A program made the translations under genes and the position numbers. DNA of 64,000 nt from an uncultured Muribaculaceae bacterium (GTDB lineage: Bacteria > Bacteroidota > Bacteroidia > Bacteroidales > Muribaculaceae): the NCBI GenBank assembly GCA_910584365.1, contig CAJUAF010000002.1, positions 62,001 through 126,000 on the forward strand. Direction: 5' to 3'. Shown here piece after piece: positions 60,410 through 64,000 of this stretch. The first letter of the stretch is position 1, and every line of letters starts with the position of its first letter. The notes under the pieces were generated by a model. It was not told where the DNA came from and ran no database searches. It was given only the letters and a program-made list of their open reading frames with translations.

Positions 60410-61621
60410 ATGAAAGAGATTAATATAGGTCTTGCAGGGTTCGGCACCGTCGGCCAGGCTCTCTATAAAGTGATTGAACAGGCAAGAAATGTCCATGCCC
60501 GGATCGCGAAAATATGCGTCAGGTCCCTGACGAAGCCCAGGGAGATCCGGGTGCCGGAGTCACTGCTTACGATATCATTTACTGAAATAACACGTAATCC
60601 GGATATCGATCTTGTGGTCGAAGTGATCGATGATCCCGAAACTTCCTTCCGGCTTGTGTCCGATGCGCTGAGAAACGGGAAGGATGTGGTATCGGGCAAC
60701 AAGGCTATGCTTGCGCGTCATCTACCGGAACTGATGGAACTCCAGCGCCAGACGGGGAAAGCGCTTCTCTACGATGCTTCCTCATGCGGTTCTATCCCGG
60801 TCATCCGTAACCTGGAGGAATATTACGACAATGATCTGCTACTGGAGGTAAAAGGAATTCTGAACGGTTCCTCCAACTATATTCTTTCAAGGGTATTCGA
60901 CCATAATGAAGATTACGCTGACGCCCTGGAACGAGCCCAGAAACTCGGATTCGCCGAAAGTGATCCCTCTCATGATATCAGCGGTAATGATTCCCTGAAC
61001 AAGTTGGTGATAATAACCCTTCATGCGATAGGAGTGTATGTGGCTCCGGCTGATGTATTCGTCTACGGTATTCCCACTCTTGGCCAGGAGGACATCCTCT
61101 ACGCCCGAGAAAAGGGAATGAAGATAAAACTTGTAGCTCAGGTGGTGAAGCTCTCTGATGATCTTTTCACAATGTTTGTCATGCCTGAGTTTGTCGCCCC
61201 AAACCGCTACATCTATGCTGTCGATGATGAATATAATGGAGTTGTTATCCGCGGCGAGTGCTATGACCGCCAGTTTATGTTCGGCAAAGGAGCCGGGGGG
61301 CTTCCTACGGCATCCTCTCTTCTGAGTGATATCACTGCGCTTCGTCATGATTATCGTTATGAATACAAAAAGACGGCTTTCGCTCCCCGCCCCGAATATA
61401 CTACGGATATCCCTCTGAAAATCTATGCCCGCTTTAGTCAGACCAATCTGCTTGACGGACTCCCCTGGCTGGCTGTCAGCGAGGAATACCGCTCGGAGTC
61501 TTTCCGGTATGTCGTGGGTGAAATCTTGCTTGCGGACCTGATAAAGTCCAGGAAGCTGCTGGAGGCCGAAGATGTCTTTCTGTGCAATTTCCCCCGGTTC
61601 TTTACTGAACGGGATGACTGA
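60410..61621 (+). CDS. hom: Homoserine dehydrogenase (monofunctional)
   Basis: NAD(P)H enzyme that makes homoserine from aspartate semialdehyde, 403 aa. Seen: the Rossmann motif GLAGFGTVGQAL, the substrate segment GILNGSSNYIL and the catalytic-Lys region SHDISGNDSLNKLVI. C-terminal part after about 310 is not a clear ACT domain. It completes the branch aspartate semialdehyde to homocysteine within one operon, so it looks like the methionine-dedicated copy; a fused AK-HSD elsewhere for threonine is likely but outside the window. Confidence 0.93.
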   Translation: MKEINIGLAGFGTVGQALYKVIEQARNVHARIAKICVRSLTKPREIRVPESLLTISFTEITRNPDIDLVVEVIDDPETSFRLVSDALRNGKDVVSGNKAMLARHLPELMELQRQTGKALLYDASSCGSIPVIRNLEEYYDNDLLLEVKGILNGSSNYILSRVFDHNEDYADALERAQKLGFAESDPSHDISGNDSLNKLVIITLHAIGVYVAPADVFVYGIPTLGQEDILYAREKGMKIKLVAQVVKLSDDLFTMFVMPEFVAPNRYIYAVDDEYNGVVIRGECYDRQFMFGKGAGGLPTASSLLSDITALRHDYRYEYKKTAFAPRPEYTTDIPLKIYARFSQTNLLDGLPWLAVSEEYRSESFRYVVGEILLADLIKSRKLLEAEDVFLCNFPRFFTERDD

Positions 61622-61709
61622 CCCGGAGATGGTGCTGGCGCGTCGTGCGGTGGCTGACAGATGTTTAGCCAATGCATGAACGGCTTTGACAAAGGTTTCG
61701 GCCGGAAAA

Positions 61710-61741
61710 TTTGGTTTATTCGCCGAAAAGTGTTAATTTTG
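61710..61741 (+). promoter_or_regulatory. Promoter of rpmH
   Basis: TTTG (61710-61713), 20-bp spacer, TAATTTTG (61734-61741), exact consensus, 39 nt before the rpmH ATG. Confidence 0.75.
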
Positions 61742-61780
61742 CACCTCGAATTGTTGAAACAACAAAATTTATAGCGCTAT

Positions 61781-61936
61781 ATGAAAAGAACTTATCAGCC
61801 TCACAACCGCAAGAGAGTGAACAAGCATGGTTTCCGTGAAAGAATGTCGACCCCCGATGGCCGCAAGGTTCTCGCCCGTCGTCGTGCCAAAGGCCGTGCC
61901 CGTCTTACCGTTTCCGATTCAATCGGCGGCAAGTAA
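61781..61936 (+). CDS. rpmH: Large ribosomal subunit protein bL34
   Basis: A very short, basic ribosomal protein of 51 aa. The start is MKRTYQPHNRKRVNKHGFRE, and GRKVLARRRAKGRARLTVSD follows: the bL34 signature from end to end. Preceded by a consensus promoter and followed by a terminator hairpin. The usual dnaA/rnpA neighbours of other phyla are absent, as is normal for Bacteroidetes. Confidence 0.96.
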   Translation: MKRTYQPHNRKRVNKHGFRERMSTPDGRKVLARRRAKGRARLTVSDSIGGK

Positions 61937-61987
61937 GAAAATCTCTCTTTCGCCGGAATGACGGTGTCCGGAACCGTTGTTCCGCAG

Positions 61988-62037
61988 AATCAGCCGACAG
62001 CAACGTCCTCAGAGGCGTTTCTGCCGGCTGATTTTTC
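61988..62037 (+). terminator. Terminator of rpmH
   Basis: Thirteen-bp stem with one mismatch (61988-62000 and 62021-62033) followed by TTTTCTG. Confidence 0.75.
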
Positions 62038-62111
62038 TGAACAAACAATCCCGGAAAGATGTTTCTATCTGAAGACAACCTCTACTTTATAACCCAATAA
62101 CTGAAACAATT

Positions 62112-62570
62112 ATGGAAATTGGCGAATATATCCCCAATCATCTCGGAATAGATGAGGAAGGCCGCATGGTGACGGCTTCCGGCGATTATGCCCATCAGCC
62201 GCTGATAATCTACTTTTATCCCAAAGACAATACTCCGGGATGCACAGCTGAAGCCTGCTCTCTGCGCGACGGATACGAACAGTTGAAAAAGATGGGCTAC
62301 AGCATCATCGGCATCAATCGCGACACCGTGGCTTCCCATCAGAAATTCGCGGCTAAACATAACCTGACTTTCCCCCTGCTGACGGATGTCACCGGGGAGG
62401 TGTGCGAGGCTTTCGGAGTATGGCAGATGAAAAAAATGTGCGGTCGGGAATACATGGGACTCGTCAGGACGACGTTTGTAACCGATGCCGACCATAGGCT
62501 GACCCATATGATCAAAAAGGTCAACACCAAAGCCGCCGCCGAACAGCTCGTGGAATTGCTCGGCAAATAA
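62112..62570 (+). CDS. bcp: Thiol peroxidase of the peroxiredoxin BCP/PrxQ type
   Basis: Cytosolic thioredoxin-dependent peroxidase, 152 aa. The peroxidatic Cys lies in NTPGCTAEACSLRD together with the second Cys five residues on, the PrxQ arrangement. Conserved YPKDNTPGCT, FPLLTDVTGEVCEAFGVW and RTTFVTD segments confirm the family. Stands between rpmH and a convergent phosphorylase gene. Confidence 0.95.
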   Translation: MEIGEYIPNHLGIDEEGRMVTASGDYAHQPLIIYFYPKDNTPGCTAEACSLRDGYEQLKKMGYSIIGINRDTVASHQKFAAKHNLTFPLLTDVTGEVCEAFGVWQMKKMCGREYMGLVRTTFVTDADHRLTHMIKKVNTKAAAEQLVELLGK

Positions 62571-62591
62571 CTTCCTACTAAACAATAAATC

Positions 62592-62634
62592 ACGTACCCC
62601 GCAGCGTCCATGAAGGACATTGCGGGGTACGTTG
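62592..62634. terminator. Convergent terminator between bcp and the phosphorylase gene
   Basis: Perfect 12-bp arms (62592-62603 and 62621-62632) with a small inner stem, between convergent genes. Confidence 0.75.
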
Positions 62635-62688
62635 TTATAAGTAATCTGGCGCGAGCCGGACGATTTTACTCAGCCCGGAGCGTTAGGA

Positions 62689-64000
62689 TCAGATCCAGCG
62701 GGTATAGGCGAAGTCCTGGCGGTGAGGCAGCGCCGGATTGATGGGGTACAGACGGTAACCGTAGCGGAAGACTCCGGGATCTTTGAGTTTCGAGTGTAAC
62801 TGGTAGGTCAGCACATTGCCTTCCTCCTTGATGACATCGAACTTCTGGGTGCCGACGAACTGCTCTTCGCCGTCCATGGTCTTGTAGACAACCATTTCCA
62901 GGCCGAGGTCACGACCAAGGCCGTTGGTGTCGACGATAGCGCGTACAGAGTAGTCGGTGCCGGTGGTGGAGTTGGCCAGGTCGGAAGTCTCGACATCGAA
63001 CACCTTGATGCCGTCCCATGCGGCGGCCACTTTCTCCTTCCATGCGGCGATTTCCTTGGCCTGGGCGAAGTTGTTGGCCTGGAGTTTCTCGGTGCGGGCT
63101 GCTTCCTTGAGATAGAAGCGGTCGATGTAGTCGTTGATCATACGCTTCATGGTGAAGTGGGGAGCAATCTTGGCGATGGAGCGCTTGATGTACTGAACCC
63201 ACTCGGGAGAGTAGCCTTTGGAGTTCTTGGCGTAGTAGAGGGGAACGATTTCGTTCTCGAGCATGGAGTATATAGTGGCGGCATCGAGCTTGTCCTGCTG
63301 GGACTGGTCGGTGTAGGTGCGTTTGTCGGTAAGCGCCCAGCCGGCATCTTCGGCGAAGCGATAGCCTTCGTACCACCATCCGTCAAGCACCGAGAAGTTC
63401 AGCACACCGTTCATCTCGGCTTTTTCACCGGAAGTACCGGAAGCCTCGAGAGGACGGGTCGGGGTGTTGAGCCAGATATCCACGCCGGAAACCAGGCGCT
63501 TGGCCACGATCATGTTGTAATCCTCGAGGAAAATAATCTTGCCGAGGAACTCGGGCATACGCGAAATCTCGATGATACGCTTGATAAGACCCTGACCTGC
63601 GCCGTCGGCGGGATGGGCTTTGCCGGAGAAGACGAACTGTACAGGGAACTGCTCGTTGTTGACGATCTTCGACAGACGCTCCAGGTCGGTGAAGAGAAGA
63701 TGAGCGCGCTTGTAGGTGGCGAAGCGGCGGGCAAAGCCGATAATCAGTGCGTTGGGGTTGATTTTGTCGACAATCTTCATAACTGAGGAGGGGTCTCCCT
63801 GGTTGGCGAGCCATTTGGCCTTGAAATCTTTCTTTACGAAGTTGATGAACTTGTTCTTCATCTCCATACGCTTGTTCCAGATTTCCTGGTCGGTGCATTT
63901 GAGGATGCCTTTCCAGTTTTCAGGATTGGAGGCGTCTTCGAATACGGCCTCGCCGAGTTTGTCGCCATAGAAGGATTTCCACTCGGAAGCGGCCCAGGTC
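62689..64000 (-). CDS. Alpha-glucan phosphorylase, C-terminal portion (5' end outside window)
   Basis: GT35-type enzyme that releases glucose 1-phosphate from glycogen or maltodextrins, cytosolic. The reading frame is open to the window edge, so at least 436 residues of a longer protein are seen. Present: GFARRFATYKRAHLLF, FVFSGKAHPAD, and the PLP segment EASGTSGEKAEMNGVLN with its Lys. This form matches the shorter bacterial alpha-glucan phosphorylase group rather than E. coli GlgP. C-terminus ends DFAYTRWI. Whether a glycogen-synthase domain is fused, as in some relatives, cannot be seen here. Confidence 0.9.
   Translation of the reverse strand, partial: TWAASEWKSFYGDKLGEAVFEDASNPENWKGILKCTDQEIWNKRMEMKNKFINFVKKDFKAKWLANQGDPSSVMKIVDKINPNALIIGFARRFATYKRAHLLFTDLERLSKIVNNEQFPVQFVFSGKAHPADGAGQGLIKRIIEISRMPEFLGKIIFLEDYNMIVAKRLVSGVDIWLNTPTRPLEASGTSGEKAEMNGVLNFSVLDGWWYEGYRFAEDAGWALTDKRTYTDQSQQDKLDAATIYSMLENEIVPLYYAKNSKGYSPEWVQYIKRSIAKIAPHFTMKRMINDYIDRFYLKEAARTEKLQANNFAQAKEIAAWKEKVAAAWDGIKVFDVETSDLANSTTGTDYSVRAIVDTNGLGRDLGLEMVVYKTMDGEEQFVGTQKFDVIKEEGNVLTYQLHSKLKDPGVFRYGYRLYPINPALPHRQDFAYTRWI

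Noticed and set aside
1..64000. CRISPR array, prophage, insertion sequence, tRNA or rRNA
   Set aside because: No regular spaced repeats, transposase or integrase genes, or tRNA/rRNA signatures were found on either strand by reading; a covariance search was not possible.

Overview
This 64 kb window is chromosomal DNA of a gut-type Bacteroidales bacterium, most likely Muribaculaceae-like. The evidence is the gene set (gyrA next to a TPR protein, SO_0444-type Cu/Zn permease, TonB receptor with a CarboxypepD-reg domain, BACON lipoproteins, DUF6155, DUF5107-TPR, GH20), the moderate GC content, and repeated Bacteroidetes-type promoters (-33 TTTG, 19-20 bp spacer, -7 TAnnTTTG). I see no rRNA, tRNA, CRISPR, phage or intact insertion sequence. 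Most of the window is core metabolism and protein quality control, with a few accessory islands.

Layout. 1-3.6 kb: 3' end of pgk, then a ROK sugar kinase and an MFS transporter on the minus strand. 3.8-6.6 kb: an ion channel with an unusual pore, a metal-efflux permease carrying an HMA domain, and an AraC-type regulator carrying its own HMA-like domain. 6.7-15.7 kb: a TPR protein and gyrA, divergent from clpC and then htpG. 15.8-18.9 kb: an outer-membrane barrel and a phosphoethanolamine transferase. 19-23.7 kb: ftsE-like gene, lysC and galM (minus), divergent from tig. 24-28.3 kb: clpP, clpX, recQ. 28.3-35.8 kb: a duplicated surface lipoprotein behind an odd repeat-bearing region, then a tight minus-strand operon (dCMP deaminase, ctpA, fthC, ABC-F) and a small BACON lipoprotein. 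36-39.2 kb: nfo, an MFS transporter with a large inserted domain, a small lipoprotein. 39.7-45.5 kb: an AraC regulator divergent from a sugar symporter and a 1084-aa DUF5107-TPR protein. 45.8-49.9 kb: an ECF sigma factor, a 535-bp region packed with TGTTACA motifs, DUF6155 and a TonB receptor. 50-54.6 kb: an aminotransferase/HAD/UDG-like/cation-exchanger operon and an aquaporin. 54.7-57.8 kb: efp and a GH20 hexosaminidase. 57.9-61.6 kb: a methionine operon (metY-metX-hom). 61.8-64 kb: rpmH, bcp and the 3' part of a glucan phosphorylase gene.

The strongest new observation is upstream of metY. A good promoter drives an 18-codon leader peptide with eight Met codons. It is followed by an intrinsic terminator just before metY. 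The last codons of the leader are perfectly complementary over 10 nt to the 5' arm of that terminator. This is the architecture of ribosome-mediated transcription attenuation responding to methionine, and it fits the operon's products. Other signals worth testing are a near-consensus sigma-54 promoter ahead of clpC, a 21-bp-spaced direct repeat at the -33 box of the AraC-controlled sugar locus, a paired 16-bp repeat flanking 186 bp upstream of a surface lipoprotein (operator pair or invertible segment), and the TGTTACA cluster beside the ECF sigma gene.
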